Below, piece by piece: positions 39,991 through 40,074 of a DNA stretch of 40,074 nt. Under the pieces are notes generated by a model. The model ran no database searches. It worked only from the letters and a program-made list of their open reading frames with translations, and was not told the DNA's origin. The position numbers and the translations under genes were made by a program. Origin of the DNA: Sedimenticola thiotaurini (GTDB lineage Bacteria > Pseudomonadota > Gammaproteobacteria > Chromatiales > Chromatiaceae); assembly GCA_007713595.1 (NCBI GenBank), contig VMRY01000068.1, forward strand, positions 1 through 40,074, given 5' to 3'. The number at the start of each line of letters is the position of its first letter. Positions within the stretch are counted from its first letter, which is position 1.

Positions 39991-40074
39991 ATGAAAAGAA
40001 TCCGCAACTATCTTACCGTACTGTTATTGGCGGGTATGTTTTCACCCATCATCTTTTGTTCGTCCCCTTTTAAA
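39991..40074 (+). CDS. Exported protein, N-terminal part only (runs off the window)
   Basis: The ATG at 39991 has GGAG about 9 nt upstream and opens a frame to the window end (28 codons). It starts MKRIRNYLTVLLLAGMFSPI, a basic then hydrophobic stretch typical of a signal peptide. A Cys follows in the context IIFCSSP, which could be a poor lipobox. The family cannot be told from this fragment. It lies downstream of palindrome copy 2. Confidence 0.55.
   Translation, partial: MKRIRNYLTVLLLAGMFSPIIFCSSPFK

Overview
The window reads as a chromosomal segment of a free-living-type gammaproteobacterium outside the Enterobacterales. The evidence is the gene order carA-carB-greA-(yhbY)-rlmE-ftsH-folP-glmM-tpiA-secG-tRNA-Leu, a 14-gene nuo operon with separate nuoC and nuoD, an initiator tRNA placed as usual before rimP-nusA, and the mltF/tadA pair. 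Base composition looks moderate (near 50% GC by eye). A sulfur-oxidiser/Chromatiales-like lineage would fit, but that is inference; no genus-specific marker was seen.

Layout, left to right. Positions 1-226 hold an attenuator/terminator-like hairpin, a short tandem repeat and tRNA-fMet (minus strand, with a good promoter). Positions 406-14892 are the complete nuoA-N operon on the minus strand, with its own promoter (14960-14988) and a terminator after nuoN. Positions 15045-27751 carry, on the minus strand, trxC, carA, carB, greA, rlmE, ftsH, folP, glmM, tpiA, secG and tRNA-Leu(GAG); yhbY is the only plus-strand gene there. Positions 27956-29499 hold an orphan DUF692/MNIO gene (plus) converging on trmO (minus). 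Positions 29531-35253 encode a three-gene SMC complex of the MksFEB/JetABC (Wadjet-like) type with overlapping genes, next to tRNA-Ser(CGA). No JetD/MksG nuclease gene is present. Positions 35708-37632 are mltF (plus) and tadA (minus), convergent.

From 37.6 kb to the right end the DNA changes character: small or unrecognised genes, large non-coding gaps and many palindromes. It contains a 78-residue Lys-rich protein, a broken CsbD-like stress protein, an exported Gly/Pro/Met repeat protein with eight 14-residue units, twin long hairpins, and the start of another exported protein. Two copies of a perfect palindrome, TGTACG-N4-CGTACA, lie 1.9 kb apart upstream of two of these genes and look like operators of a shared regulator.

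The left two-thirds is housekeeping: respiration, protein export, membrane proteolysis, cell wall, folate and pyrimidine/arginine precursor synthesis. The parts most worth a second look are the JetD-less SMC operon, the palindrome-linked accessory region, the repeat protein, and the unusual 1-72 mismatch of the initiator tRNA.
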